In this document: in pieces, positions 20,861 through 30,289 of the stretch
Position numbering within the stretch: the first letter of the stretch is position 1
Layout: every line of letters begins with the position of its first letter
DNA from: Candidatus Limnocylindrales bacterium
Lineage (GTDB): Bacteria > Moduliflexota > Moduliflexia > Moduliflexales > JAUQPW01
DNA length: 64,000 nucleotides
Assembly (NCBI GenBank): GCA_035559535.1
Contig: DATMBG010000037.1
Span: forward strand, 124,001-188,000
Direction of reading: 5' to 3'
Notes under the pieces: model-generated
Told to the model about the DNA's origin: nothing
Database searches by the model: none
The model's input: the letters and a program-made list of their open reading frames with translations, nothing else
Made by a program: the position numbers and the translations under genes

Positions 20861-21970
20861 TTAACCTCGTTTATAGAAAATTCGGTAAATGACCCCTCCC
20901 TTATCATCTGAAACATAGAGGGCCCCGTCTTTTCCAACCACCACATCCACAGGGCGTCCCCAGGCACTGCTTCCCTGCAGCCAGCCGGTAGCAAAATCCT
21001 CAATCTTTTCAGGTTGACCATCTTTGAACTTAATTCTAATCACTTTGTACCCGGTGGGAACGGTACGATTCCAGGAACCATGGAAGGCAACAAAAAGATT
21101 ACCCTGATATTCCTCGGGAAATTGGTTTCCGGTATAGAAGGTAAGTCCCAAAGGGGCAGAATGGGCTTGCAAGGAAATCACCGGGGGAATGGTTTTTTTA
21201 CAAAAATCAATTCGATCTTTAAATTCTGGATTGGGCTTTTGATCTCCATAACAATAGGGCCAACCGTAATGGCCTCCTTCTTTAAGAATATTAATTTCTT
21301 CAGGCGGAAGATCATCTCCCAGCATATCCCTTCCATTGTCGGCTGCCCATAATTCTTGAGTTTGGGGGTGCCAGGTCAGGCCGACCGAGTTTCGAAGTCC
21401 CTTTGCAAAAATCTTTTCTCCAGTACCATCGGCATTGTATTGGAGAATAGCTGCGCGTCTCGGATCTCTTTCCTCACAAACATTGCACGAAGAACCTATC
21501 GAAACATACATTTTCCCATCGGGTCCAAAACTAATCGTTTTGGTTGAGTGTCCTCCCATCGGGAGTCCTGAAACCAGAACCTTTTTATCTTCACCTTTGA
21601 GGTCTCCATCTTTATCTGTAAATCGAACCACCCCATCCAGAACCGAGATATAAATCCCATCTTCAAAAAAGGCAATACTATGGGGGCCTTTCAAACCTTC
21701 GGCAAATAGGATCTTTTGATCTGCTTTTCCATCTCCATCTTTGTCCGGGAGAACGAAAACTTTTCCACCGCTCATATCTGCTACAAATAGATCTCCTGCT
21801 GGACTTACGGCCATGTGTCGGGGAGTACCCAGATCGGAGGCAAAAATTTGAATTTCGAAACCGGCCGGAAGATCAATTTTCTGAGCGGCAAGACATCCTT
21901 GGGAGGTGAGGAGAAACAGTAAAAGATAAAAAGCAAAAAAAGGAAATTTATCAGCTAATTTCATTTTCAT
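20861..21970 (-). CDS. PQQ-dependent sugar dehydrogenase-like beta-propeller (sorbosone dehydrogenase family)
   Basis: The 369-residue protein has an N-terminal signal peptide (cleavage near CLAAQ) and a six-bladed propeller of the GSDH type. Repeated segments include PRHMAVSPAGDLFVAD, GPHSIAFFEDGIYIS, GHSTKTISFGPDGKMYVSIG and RNSVGLTWHPQTQELWAADNGRD. Family members in the periplasm oxidise sugars or related alcohols with PQQ; many remain uncharacterised. Calcium-binding-like acidic stretches (DKDGDGKAD, DKDGDLKGED) lie between blades. There is no heme c domain. It is a single minus-strand gene. Confidence 0.88.
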   Translation of the reverse strand: MKMKLADKFPFFAFYLLLFLLTSQGCLAAQKIDLPAGFEIQIFASDLGTPRHMAVSPAGDLFVADMSGGKVFVLPDKDGDGKADQKILFAEGLKGPHSIAFFEDGIYISVLDGVVRFTDKDGDLKGEDKKVLVSGLPMGGHSTKTISFGPDGKMYVSIGSSCNVCEERDPRRAAILQYNADGTGEKIFAKGLRNSVGLTWHPQTQELWAADNGRDMLGDDLPPEEINILKEGGHYGWPYCYGDQKPNPEFKDRIDFCKKTIPPVISLQAHSAPLGLTFYTGNQFPEEYQGNLFVAFHGSWNRTVPTGYKVIRIKFKDGQPEKIEDFATGWLQGSSAWGRPVDVVVGKDGALYVSDDKGGVIYRIFYKRG

Positions 21971-22055
21971 CCAGAAAGAAGATTATACTTATCAAGGCCT
22001 TAAATTCTAAATTTGATAAGCATAAACGACTTAAAGCACTAGAGTTATAAATCGA

Positions 22056-22086
22056 GAAGCCCGTTTTCTTAGGGAAAACGGGCTTC
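22056..22086 (-). terminator. Hairpin downstream of the RND gene, candidate terminator
   Basis: GAAGCCCGTTTTC (22056-22068) pairs perfectly with 22074-22086 across a 5-base loop. It lies 35 bp after the stop codon of the RND gene. The bases that follow in transcription order are A/T-rich but not a clean T run, so the terminator call is moderate. Confidence 0.6.
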
Positions 22087-22121
22087 AAAGGTACTTCTAC
22101 AAAAACACCGAGCCTACAGAA

Positions 22122-25100
22122 TCAGTGTTTTTTGTCCGGTTGGGTCAGATCCAGAACTGCCGGGGGGTTATTCCCGTCAGAACCGTTACTTCCGGTTGTA
22201 GCGTCCCTATCTCCATCCCCCGAAACCGGTATAAGCTCCATATCCAGGAGGGGGGCTTCATGGATAGATTCCATCCCAGAGGAAGTAGCCGGTTCCATTT
22301 CCTTTCTTCTTCTGATTCCGGCTCGCAGTTGTGATATCCATTTAGGAACTTTCGTCTGGATATCATCAAAGACGGTATAAGTAACCGGGGTAATAAGGAG
22401 GGTCATAAGTAAACTGAGGGCCTGGCCCCAGATAATAACATTGGCCATCGAAGCCCGCGATGCAGATCCGGCTCCTTTACCGAACACCAGGGGAAGCATT
22501 CCGGCAATGAGGGTTAAAGTGGTCATGAGGATTGGACGCAGTCGTGCATGGTTTGCCTCGAGGATGGCTTTATCCCGCTCCATCCCTTCCGCCCTTAACG
22601 TATTGGTATAGTCCACCTGAAGGATACCGTTTTTCTTTACAACTCCCAATAACATGAAAAGTCCCAGGTCGCTGAAAATATTGAGGGTAGGATCCCGGGT
22701 AAGGTTAAAATCCCTCATAAGAATCAGCGAAACCATGGCAGCGCTCCAGGTCAAGGGAAGAGCCATCATAATACTGATGGGAAGGGTAAAGCTCTCAAAC
22801 TGAGCAGCCAGAATCATATACATAAAAACCAGACTGGTCTGAATGGCCATGATAAACCCCCAGTTGGCATCCACTAAGGTTTTAGCCCAACCCGAAAAAT
22901 CCGTTTGATAGGTGATGGGTAAATTCAATTCCTTAGTAGCCCGGGTGAGGTGCTGGATAGCTTCGCTAAGGGACAACACCGGGGTTACGTTGGCCAGGAT
23001 GGTAATTTGTCGTTGGCGATTCTGACGATCGATCTGGGCGGGTCCTCTGGCTTCGGTCAGGGTAGCTACGTTGGCTAACTTAACCAGTCCTACCTTCTTC
23101 GAGGGGATCGTAAGTTGATAAATTACTTCTGGGTTGTTACGAAATTCTTCCTGAGCCCGAATCCAGACGTCATATTGATCTGCTCCTTCTTTGAATTTGG
23201 ATACCGGTTCTCCTTGCACAAAGGTTCTCAAGCTGGAGGTAATGTCTTCAACCGTAACACCCAGATCGGAAGCTTTCTCCCGGTTGATATTAACCCTCAA
23301 CTCGGGTTGTCGGAGGGAGAGCGTCGTATCGAGATCGACAAATCCGGGGATATCCCGTACCTTAGCAATAATTTGCTCGGCATATTTCTGCAATTGCTCC
23401 AGATCCGGACCTCGGATGTTATAGGCTATCATTTGAGGTCGGTTACCGCTTCCACTCACCAGGCTAACCGGTTGAACACTGGTTCTGAGATCCGGGAACT
23501 TCCGAAGCATTTTTCTTGCATCCAGCATGACATCATCTTGGGAGAAATTGGGTTTCTCAGGTACATTTAGTTTTAAAAGATCGTTAAGGACAAAATATGC
23601 GATGGTTTCGAACGGATTATGGGATCGCTCCCTGACAGGAATCAAACCTACGTAAATATTTCCTGCAGTGACTTTAGTTCCGTCTACATCTCCGATAGAG
23701 GTTAACACATGGGTCACACCTCGCAGCTTGACCACTTCTTGCTCGATTTTGCGGAAGTATTCATCGGTTTTCTCCAGGGTACTTCCTTCGGGAACCTCTA
23801 CAGAAATCTCAAATTGATCTTGATCATCGCGGGGAATGAGGCTTTGACCGATCTGCCTCAATAAAGGTCCAGGAGTACCCAGGATTGCATAGTAGAAAAG
23901 GTCGTAACATAGAAAGGCGGAGATCAATAAGATGACCCATCTATGACGGAGAGACCAGGCCAGAATCCATCCATAGGATCGGTCGATAAGGGAGTAAAAC
24001 CGGGATTCCTTGGCACTTTTCCCGGAATGTTTGAGTTTCAAGAACCGGGAACAAAGCATTGGTGTCAATGTAAAGGCAACCAGGAGGGAAATCATAATGG
24101 AGAAAGCGACGGTCAATCCGAAGCTCGCGAAAAACTTACCAACTCGGGTTTGCATAAAAGACAAGGGGATGAAAATGATAACCAGGGAGAGGGTGGTGGC
24201 CATAACGGCCAGGGATATTTCTCGAGTCCCTGTGGAAGCTGCAATTCTGGGAGCCAGCTTTTTTTCTTCCATATGTCGGAAGATATTTTCCAGAACTACG
24301 ATGGCGTCATCAATAACAATTCCAATAGCCAGAATTAACCCCAGCATCGTGATATAATTCAGCGTATATCCGAACAGGTACATCAAGGTAAAAGTAGAAA
24401 TAATAGAGGTTGGGATGGCCAGGGACGCGATTAAGGTACTTCGAATATCCCACATAAAGATAAGAACGGCTAAACTGGCCAATATAACTCCGAGTTTTAG
24501 ATCGAATTCGACCTCTTCCAGGGAGTTAAGGACAAAGGTAGACTGATCCCGAATCAATTGAATCTGAATATCTGGGGGGAGAATACGTTTGATCTTTTCC
24601 AGACGCGCTTTGATTCTATTAACAACCTCAACGGTGTTGGTACCCGACTGCTTCTGGACAATGAGTTGAACCGCGTTATTTCCATCCAGTCGCGAAAGGG
24701 TTCTCGGTTCTTCAATCCCGTCTTCCACATACCCGACATCTTTAATTCGGATCGGCGTGTTGTTAAAGTTGGCCAGAATGAGATTATTGAAATCCTCAAC
24801 CCGATAGAATCGCCCCATGGTCCTTAACATGAGCTCTTGCTGCCCTTGCTCAACCCGTCCGGCCGGTAATTCTATATTTTGAGCTGCTAACGCGGTCTTA
24901 ACCTGACTGATGGAGATGTTGTAGGCACTGAGTTTATCTGGATTGAGCCAGACATTGATAGCACGTTTTCGGCCTCCGATGATATCAACAGAGCCGATCC
25001 CATCCAAAGTTTCTATATCTTCTTTGATCATTTTCTGGGCAATCTCCGTTACTTCCTTAAGATCCCTCTTTCCGGAGACCACGATACTGATAACCGGCAC

Positions 25101-25505
25101 CGCATCCACATCAAACTTACTTACAACGGGTGGGTCTGTTCCTTCAGGTAATTTAGACAAGACGGTACTGATTTTATCTCGAATATCCTGGGCTGCTTCT
25201 GCAGCTTTTCTGTGCAGTTGAAAGACAACGGTTATTCTCGAAACCCCCTCTATAGAGGAGGACCGTAACTCGTCAATTCCATTAACGGTATTGATAACCT
25301 CTTCCAGGGGTTTGGTGACCTCTGTTTCAATTTCTTCCGGACTGGCTCCTTTAAGGGTTGTTGTAACCGTTACAACCGGAAGATCCACATTGGGAAGAAA
25401 ATCTACCCCAAGCTTCTGATATGAATACCACCCTAAAACAACCAGGGCTAGAATAAGCATCGTGGCAAAAACAGGTCGTTTAATACAAATATCGGCAAGA
25501 GACAT
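22122..25505 (-). CDS. RND-family efflux transporter, inner-membrane pump subunit
   Basis: The 1,127-residue protein is a full AcrB/HAE-type RND pump. It has two repeats of membrane helices and periplasmic porter loops, the N-terminal signature ADICIKRPVFATMLILALVVLGW and the TM4 proton-relay Asp pair (AIGIVIDDAIVVLENIFRHME). The second half contains LLGVVKKNGILQVDYTN. A charged extension of about 60 residues follows the last helix. It exports hydrophobic compounds using the proton gradient, together with an adaptor and a TolC-type channel. Neither partner gene is next to it here, which is unusual. Confidence 0.95.
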   Translation of the reverse strand: MSLADICIKRPVFATMLILALVVLGWYSYQKLGVDFLPNVDLPVVTVTTTLKGASPEEIETEVTKPLEEVINTVNGIDELRSSSIEGVSRITVVFQLHRKAAEAAQDIRDKISTVLSKLPEGTDPPVVSKFDVDAVPVISIVVSGKRDLKEVTEIAQKMIKEDIETLDGIGSVDIIGGRKRAINVWLNPDKLSAYNISISQVKTALAAQNIELPAGRVEQGQQELMLRTMGRFYRVEDFNNLILANFNNTPIRIKDVGYVEDGIEEPRTLSRLDGNNAVQLIVQKQSGTNTVEVVNRIKARLEKIKRILPPDIQIQLIRDQSTFVLNSLEEVEFDLKLGVILASLAVLIFMWDIRSTLIASLAIPTSIISTFTLMYLFGYTLNYITMLGLILAIGIVIDDAIVVLENIFRHMEEKKLAPRIAASTGTREISLAVMATTLSLVIIFIPLSFMQTRVGKFFASFGLTVAFSIMISLLVAFTLTPMLCSRFLKLKHSGKSAKESRFYSLIDRSYGWILAWSLRHRWVILLISAFLCYDLFYYAILGTPGPLLRQIGQSLIPRDDQDQFEISVEVPEGSTLEKTDEYFRKIEQEVVKLRGVTHVLTSIGDVDGTKVTAGNIYVGLIPVRERSHNPFETIAYFVLNDLLKLNVPEKPNFSQDDVMLDARKMLRKFPDLRTSVQPVSLVSGSGNRPQMIAYNIRGPDLEQLQKYAEQIIAKVRDIPGFVDLDTTLSLRQPELRVNINREKASDLGVTVEDITSSLRTFVQGEPVSKFKEGADQYDVWIRAQEEFRNNPEVIYQLTIPSKKVGLVKLANVATLTEARGPAQIDRQNRQRQITILANVTPVLSLSEAIQHLTRATKELNLPITYQTDFSGWAKTLVDANWGFIMAIQTSLVFMYMILAAQFESFTLPISIMMALPLTWSAAMVSLILMRDFNLTRDPTLNIFSDLGLFMLLGVVKKNGILQVDYTNTLRAEGMERDKAILEANHARLRPILMTTLTLIAGMLPLVFGKGAGSASRASMANVIIWGQALSLLMTLLITPVTYTVFDDIQTKVPKWISQLRAGIRRRKEMEPATSSGMESIHEAPLLDMELIPVSGDGDRDATTGSNGSDGNNPPAVLDLTQPDKKH

Positions 25506-25514
25506 ACTCTTATA

Positions 25515-25593
25515 ACAGGGAATAAGGGGTTAGGGTTGGGAGCGGAGAGGGCTCCGGCTCTGTGATCCTAAATTCTAATTCCCAGTCCTTATT
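25515..25593 (-). repeat. Degenerate tandem-unit hairpin upstream of the RND gene
   Basis: In the direction of transcription, GGACTGG/GAATTAG-type purine-rich units come first. They are followed by a pyrimidine-rich stretch (CTCCCAA, CCCTAAC, CCCTTAT) that ends about 15 nt before the RND start codon, which lacks a Shine-Dalgarno. Pairing is imperfect. Confidence 0.5.
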
Positions 25594-25774
25594 TTATCTT
25601 GCAAGACCTTTATCCCAGTCATTAGACTATGAAGAGAGCTTCGGAAAGAGAAATGATGATTCAATATAAAAATCACCATTCAAACTTAATACAACGGAGT
25701 AAAATTCTTGTCAAGAATATTTATAAATTTTCAGATTTCTCCCGTAGAAGACCATTTCAAGTTAATTAATTTTT

Positions 25775-26992
25775 CTAAATAACTGGTCCCTGTTTATTAT
25801 TGGATTGAGCCTGCTGCAGGAACTGTATGAGCAACTTACTTACCTCCTCCGGCTTCTCTTGCTGCACCCAGTGCCCAGCTCCTTCCACCAGGTGAACCCC
25901 CAGCATTTGCCTGCAGGCACTCTCCTTCATTTTCTCTAGATGGCCGGGTCTCTGATAGACCCCCCAGTCACTGGCCCCTGCAATGAAACTTGCGGGTACC
26001 TCAATGGCTCGACCGGAGAATATCTCGAGCTCGGCTGCGTACTTGGGGTCCGTTAGGCAACGATACCACTGCAGACCCCCCTGGAACCCAGTCCTGGCGA
26101 ACTCTGAGCTATACACCCGCAACTCTTCTTCGGTCAGCCATTTGCAGGCTGCGATCTCAGAGTCAGATGGCATCTCCGGGGCTACGGTCTCTGCCATTCC
26201 CTTGTCCAGATCCATGATATAGTAAGGGGGGAGTTTAGCCAGCTCGGTCGCTGTCCAGGATTTGAGCGGGAAAGGTTTATTTTGCTTCCAGTCCGCACTC
26301 TTGACGTGGTAGTAGGCCCGAAGGAAGTTATGAACCCCCTGGGGGCAGTGAAGCATGTTATCGTTGGCCTCACGGGTAGAGTAGTACCATTGATAATGCT
26401 TGCGCGGTCGGGGTAGCGCTGCCAGTTCTTCGTGGATGTCAGGACCGGATGAGACATTGCTTTGTGGGGACTCGTTAGCCGTGTTGAAGGGTAGCAATGG
26501 TGGACCTGCAAAGGGCGCACTCATCAGCACCACAGAACGAAACACGTCCGGCCGTATCAAGGCACACCAGGCCGCGACAGGGGAGCCAAAATCGTGCCCT
26601 ACGACGGCTGCCACCGAGCGGTAACCAAGCGCGAAGACGAGCCCCAAAGTGTCCCTGACCAGATTGAGAAAACGGAAAGAACCGACATCGCCGTCATAAT
26701 TGCCATCCCAACCTGTAGTGGGTCCATAGCCTCGTTGATCAGGAGCGACTACGTGGAACCCGGCCTGAGCGAGCGGCAGCATCACCTTTCTCCAGCTGTA
26801 GGCAAGCTCTGGGAAGCCATGGAGAAGTAAGACACAGGGATGATCTTTGACCTCGAAGCCGGCTTCCAGCAGGTGCATAGTGAGACCATTGATGTCGTTC
26901 ACGAAGCGGGAGCGTATTCCGGCGGGAAGGGTGGTCTCGCCATAAGCCACATCCTTGTTCTTCCTCTCGGTTGATTCTTCAACATCGTTCAT
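25775..26992 (-). CDS. Alpha/beta hydrolase of the epoxide-hydrolase type
   Basis: The roughly 405-residue protein has the oxyanion motif HGFPE, the nucleophile elbow VGHDFGS with Asp as nucleophile (about residue 134 from this start) and the catalytic His in EGAGHWVQQEKP. This Asp-type elbow is typical of epoxide hydrolases and haloalkane dehalogenases, and HGFPE favours epoxide hydrolase. A long cap region (about 165-310) is present. Its start at 26992 is preferred for a weak CAGGG site; an ATG 33 nt upstream is possible. Codon use looks richer in G+C than neighbouring genes, and it borders decayed sequence, which hints at acquisition by transfer. Confidence 0.82.
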   Translation of the reverse strand: MNDVEESTERKNKDVAYGETTLPAGIRSRFVNDINGLTMHLLEAGFEVKDHPCVLLLHGFPELAYSWRKVMLPLAQAGFHVVAPDQRGYGPTTGWDGNYDGDVGSFRFLNLVRDTLGLVFALGYRSVAAVVGHDFGSPVAAWCALIRPDVFRSVVLMSAPFAGPPLLPFNTANESPQSNVSSGPDIHEELAALPRPRKHYQWYYSTREANDNMLHCPQGVHNFLRAYYHVKSADWKQNKPFPLKSWTATELAKLPPYYIMDLDKGMAETVAPEMPSDSEIAACKWLTEEELRVYSSEFARTGFQGGLQWYRCLTDPKYAAELEIFSGRAIEVPASFIAGASDWGVYQRPGHLEKMKESACRQMLGVHLVEGAGHWVQQEKPEEVSKLLIQFLQQAQSNNKQGPVI

Positions 26993-27162
26993 CGTTCGAC
27001 CCTGAATAGTTAAATGCATAAGCATTTGTTGCCATCATGGCATGGGCAAGGACGGTGAAGACTCCTTGCATGCGTAAACGGCGTGTGAGAACTCTGCTCT
27101 CAGATAAGATAATAAGATTATCTAGGGTTTTATGTAGGGCTTCTCCTCTGTTAAGTGCCACT

Positions 27163-27456
27163 CTAGTCTCGTTTGTGTCTTCCAAGGTGCTCTGATGCTT
27201 TCTGAATGGTGTAGCTATTTTCTTTGATTTTTATCGAAGATAGGTCTCCAGCCAGTTTGTTGGTGTGGATAAACAGGAAGAATAGTTTACAAAGCCTTCC
27301 CGCATAGGTAAGCTTTGAAGGGTTCCTTTCTTTGCCCTTTGATATCCCTGCTGCCAGATACTCTAACCCATCGAAGATTGTGCTCCGCATACTGCGGATA
27401 CAGGTTTTATCATCCAGCTTACCGGGCTCAATGGCAATTAAGTGCTGGTAGTTCAT
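27163..27456 (-). pseudogene. Decayed DUF433 antitoxin / DUF5615 toxin remnant
   Basis: From the ATG at 27456 the frame reads MNYQHLIAIEPGK...CIRSMRSTIFDGLEYLAAGIS, close to the start of DUF433 antitoxins (normally GKPCIRGMRITVxDVLEYLA). After this the similarity breaks, with LTYAG where LTYADI is expected. It then resumes as KLFF...KLAGDLSS, which aligns without gaps to the start of the usual partner, a DUF5615 PIN-like toxin (KLLFDxNLSxKLVxxLS). The active-site Asp and Asn positions of the toxin are lost, and the rest is missing. It appears to be a fused, inactive relic of the module. Confidence 0.6.
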
Positions 27457-27740
27457 ACGTATGAAGGTAATCCGCAGGTTGCTGGATGTCAAGAACGGAG
27501 CAGGAATTGCGGGTTGGGAGGTATCCAAAAAATTGTGTAAACTAAACCCGAAATCAACTATTATAATTTATTTAAGGTTATTGTCTGAAAAGAACCGATA
27601 AAAATTCATCTTTACCCTATCATGATTTTATCCAAAGAATGGTGGAGGAAATCTCTGAGAAGTCTTCACAGGGAAAGAAATCTGCTTTGAGCTATTTAGA
27701 GATAAACGTATCCGTATCCATTTAGTAGGTGGAAAAAGAA

Positions 27741-27822
27741 ACACTCCCTGGCCCCCCTCCAGGGGGGACTGATGTAGGGTTGCTGCCGCTGAAGTCCCCC
27801 CTGGAGGGGGGCCAGGGAGTGT
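27741..27822. repeat. Perfect 30-bp inverted repeat
   Basis: The arms 27741-27770 and 27793-27822 are exactly complementary, with a 22-base loop. Each arm starts ACACTCCCTGG and contains an inner palindrome (CCCCCCTCCAGGGGGG). No T run follows. The high G+C and perfect match suggest a recently spread palindromic repeat rather than a terminator. Confidence 0.9.
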
Positions 27823-27880
27823 TCAGATAGAAAAAGTAACACCTGCTAGATGGTTACAGTTACGAGATAAACTTTTTTTC

Positions 27881-27909
27881 TTGACCCTTTTTCCTTAATC
27901 TGTTAAACT
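27881..27909 (+). promoter_or_regulatory. Candidate sigma70 promoter for the SPFH operon
   Basis: TTGACC (27881-27886) and TAAACT (27904-27909) are separated by 17 bp, in an A/T-rich context. The leader to the SPFH start would be about 140 nt. Confidence 0.45.
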
Positions 27910-28056
27910 TTTACAAAAATCTGTTCAATTTAAATTAAATAGGTTTATGGAACATTTAGATGCTATATTTAATAGAAGGTATATGTTACCTGTTTATATC
28001 AGGATAATTTTCCTGATAACTCCAGTTTGCTACCCTCAAAGAGTGGGAGGAAAGGT

Positions 28057-29226
28057 ATGTCATCGGATCTCTTAAACGAGGCAAAATTACCTGCAATTGT
28101 TTTACTGACCCTCTTATTTACCTTGATGGTTATCGGCGTCATTGTTTATTTTGCTGTTGGCGCTCATCGGCCCGGATTTGCCATCGCCATGCTGGTTATA
28201 ATAGCTTTTCTGGCCATAGCAGTAACCATTCTTTATCTCTGGAAGGGTGTGATTACCGTTGAAGAAAAGCGGGCCATGGTTGTGGAGCGATTGGGGCAAT
28301 TCCATGCGGTTTATGGTGCCGGAGTTCATATTTTACTTCCTTTTATTGATCGGCCCCGGAAGCTCCAGGTCAGAAGTGTAAATGGGGAGTTTATACAGGT
28401 TGAAGATATCGATTTAAGGGAGAGGACTGTAGATCTGCCTGCACAGGTCGTTATTACCAAGGATAACTGGCAGGTCGAAGTCGATAGTGTAGCTCAGTAT
28501 CAGATTGTGGATCCCAAACAAGCCGTTTATGGAACAGCCAACGTGGTTCTGGCTATGGAAGAGTTGATCAAAACTTCTCTAAGGGATGTTATCGGAGGGA
28601 TCACTTTGCAGGATTTGCTGGGTGGACGAGAGAAGATTAATGCGGAATTAAAACTACGGATCAGCAAAACCAGTGCAGATTGGGGAGTTCAAGTTCGTGA
28701 AGTGGGGTTGCAAAGGATTAATCCACCTGCCGCCTACATTGAGTCCATGAGCAGGAAGCAGGCGGCTATTGCAGAAGCGGAGGGTAAGAAACAAGCAGCC
28801 ATTGCAGAAGCGGAGGGTAAGAAACAGGCAGCTATTCTGGAAGCCGAAGGGGAACGGGCAAAGATCAATGCCTATGAAAGTACCGATGTTCTTTTAAGAG
28901 TCAAATACCTGGAAGCCTTGGGGAGGATCGCAAACGGTAACGCAACTAAGGTATTTATTCCTTTCCCCAACGATCCGAGTCAGGCAAATCTTTTCAGTAA
29001 TATTATGAATGTAATGGCCGGCGTGGGAGAAGCCTTTTCTACCAAAGATTTTAATACCCCGGCTGGTGGACAGGGTTCCAAACCGTCTCCTGAAAGTACT
29101 ACCAAACCTTCGGTCCATAAACCCGAACCTGCCAAATCAGATCCCCATAAACTTGGGCAACGACCCCTAGTCAAAAGACCTGTACCCCCCTCATCTCCAC
29201 AATCCCCTCCAAAGGCAGAATCCTAA
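28057..29226 (+). CDS. SPFH/band-7 (stomatin-like) membrane protein
   Basis: The 389-residue protein has two adjacent N-terminal membrane helices (about 12-65). An SPFH domain follows (ITVEEKRAMVVERLGQFHAVYGAGVHILLPFIDRP ... VDSVAQYQIVDPKQAVYG), then an AEAEGKKQAAI coiled-coil region and a Pro/Lys-rich tail (from about 335). Such proteins form membrane-associated oligomers that scaffold lipids or proteases such as FtsH. The ATG at 28057 has a GGGAGGAAAGG site; an upstream TTG would put this site inside the gene. No NfeD partner follows; a TPR membrane protein does. Confidence 0.9.
   Translation: MSSDLLNEAKLPAIVLLTLLFTLMVIGVIVYFAVGAHRPGFAIAMLVIIAFLAIAVTILYLWKGVITVEEKRAMVVERLGQFHAVYGAGVHILLPFIDRPRKLQVRSVNGEFIQVEDIDLRERTVDLPAQVVITKDNWQVEVDSVAQYQIVDPKQAVYGTANVVLAMEELIKTSLRDVIGGITLQDLLGGREKINAELKLRISKTSADWGVQVREVGLQRINPPAAYIESMSRKQAAIAEAEGKKQAAIAEAEGKKQAAILEAEGERAKINAYESTDVLLRVKYLEALGRIANGNATKVFIPFPNDPSQANLFSNIMNVMAGVGEAFSTKDFNTPAGGQGSKPSPESTTKPSVHKPEPAKSDPHKLGQRPLVKRPVPPSSPQSPPKAES
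28771..28836 (+). repeat. 33-bp tandem repeat inside the SPFH gene
   Basis: Two copies (28771-28803 and 28804-28836) differ at two positions and encode the 11-residue unit AEAEGKKQAAI. A third degenerate copy follows (LEAEGE). The repeat lengthens the coiled coil and could vary in copy number by slippage. Confidence 0.85.
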
Positions 29227-29293
29227 CCCCCCTCGAGAGGATGTGGAAGCAGAATAGGAACCCCTATTTTCATCCTACATCCCAGGTTCCAGC

Positions 29294-30289
29294 GTGAGAA
29301 AGGTCTCCATTCCTCTGAATAAGATTTCATCCCAGGATATTAACCTGGCTAAAAATCCTAAGGCCATGGAAGAGGTGACCGCTATTCTAAAATTGTCCCA
29401 GGAAGAGCGAAACGCCAGGTTATCAGAGATTTCTCAGAGAATTACCCAGGGAACTGCTACCCTCTACGAAGAAAAAGTCCTGGCAAAGCTACTTTCTCCA
29501 GGTCAGGCAGAATGGATCTACTTGCTTAATAAAAACCTCTCTAAGATTGAGGCCCAAGGGACCGGTCTGGAAGAAGAAAAGCCTTCCTCATCAGAGGATG
29601 AACTAAAGCAGGAGGAAAGGACTCCTACTTCTTCCTCTACCCAAACTGAGGAACCTCCGGATCGAGTTTCCAGAACAATCTTTTCAAACCGAAGTTTAGA
29701 AAAGGAACAATCAGACCTCAAAATCCTGCCTTCTCCATCTGAAATAGGATCTTACATGAAAGGTTTTTTAACTGGAGTTATCGGGGCCGGTCTCTTAATT
29801 CTGGGAATATGGAAAACTTTTAATTCCCCTGAAAGCTCAAAGTTTGAGGTAACCTTCTCTTCTCGATCTTCCTCGACCCCTTCTCTCCCTGCAGATACCC
29901 TTCAGGTTCTTCAGACCCAATTAGAAAAAGGACAGCAGGAGATCCGAATGGGTAATTTTAACCGGGGAGAGTCTGAACTGAAGGAAATTATGGTAAAATA
30001 TCCGGAGACTTCCCAGGCTGAGGAAGCTTATCTGACACTGGCAGAAGCCTATCGATATCGGAGCCAAAAGCCGGATCAAGCCCTCCAGCTTTATCAAGCT
30101 TTTTTAGAAAAATATCCCCATAGTTCCCGAACCGGTCTGGTTCTCTTAAAAATGGGATTCTGTTATGAAGACATGGAGGATCGGGGGAATGCAGTAGCCA
30201 TGTACCAATCTGTTATCCAACGCAACGGTGAAAAAAGTCGACTAGGGCAGCTAGCGGCTGAGAGATTGAAAACTCTAACAAAAGAGTAA
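29294..30289 (+). CDS. Membrane-anchored tetratricopeptide-repeat protein
   Basis: The 331-residue protein begins with GTG, 67 nt after the SPFH gene. Residues 1-90 are helical and of no recognised family, and 95-150 are charged and low in complexity. One membrane helix follows (about 156-172, GFLTGVIGAGLLILGIW). The C-terminal 120 residues form three TPR-like repeats of the BamD/YbgF type (ESELKEIMVKYPETSQAEEAYLTLAEAY). Cell location would be a large cytoplasmic N-part with a periplasmic TPR domain. It may assist the SPFH protein; the specific role is unknown. Confidence 0.8.
   Translation: MRKVSIPLNKISSQDINLAKNPKAMEEVTAILKLSQEERNARLSEISQRITQGTATLYEEKVLAKLLSPGQAEWIYLLNKNLSKIEAQGTGLEEEKPSSSEDELKQEERTPTSSSTQTEEPPDRVSRTIFSNRSLEKEQSDLKILPSPSEIGSYMKGFLTGVIGAGLLILGIWKTFNSPESSKFEVTFSSRSSSTPSLPADTLQVLQTQLEKGQQEIRMGNFNRGESELKEIMVKYPETSQAEEAYLTLAEAYRYRSQKPDQALQLYQAFLEKYPHSSRTGLVLLKMGFCYEDMEDRGNAVAMYQSVIQRNGEKSRLGQLAAERLKTLTKE

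Larger units (their letters stand above)
27457..28056. other. Intergenic region upstream of the SPFH gene
   Basis: No intact gene is seen. It holds the perfect 30-bp inverted repeat at 27741-27822 and a likely promoter at 27881-27909. The part next to the toxin-antitoxin relic may be further decayed mobile or accessory DNA. Confidence 0.5.

Noticed and set aside
23943-24357. Antisense open frames inside the RND gene
   Set aside because: Shadows of a long, well-conserved coding sequence; no start signals or family matches.
26979-27185. Short minus-strand frame with LNRGEALHK and a hydrophobic end, resembling the tail of a transposase
   Set aside because: The likeness is to a general transposase C-terminus pattern only, with no catalytic residues or inverted repeats; too weak to list as an insertion-sequence relic, though it adjoins a decayed toxin-antitoxin module.
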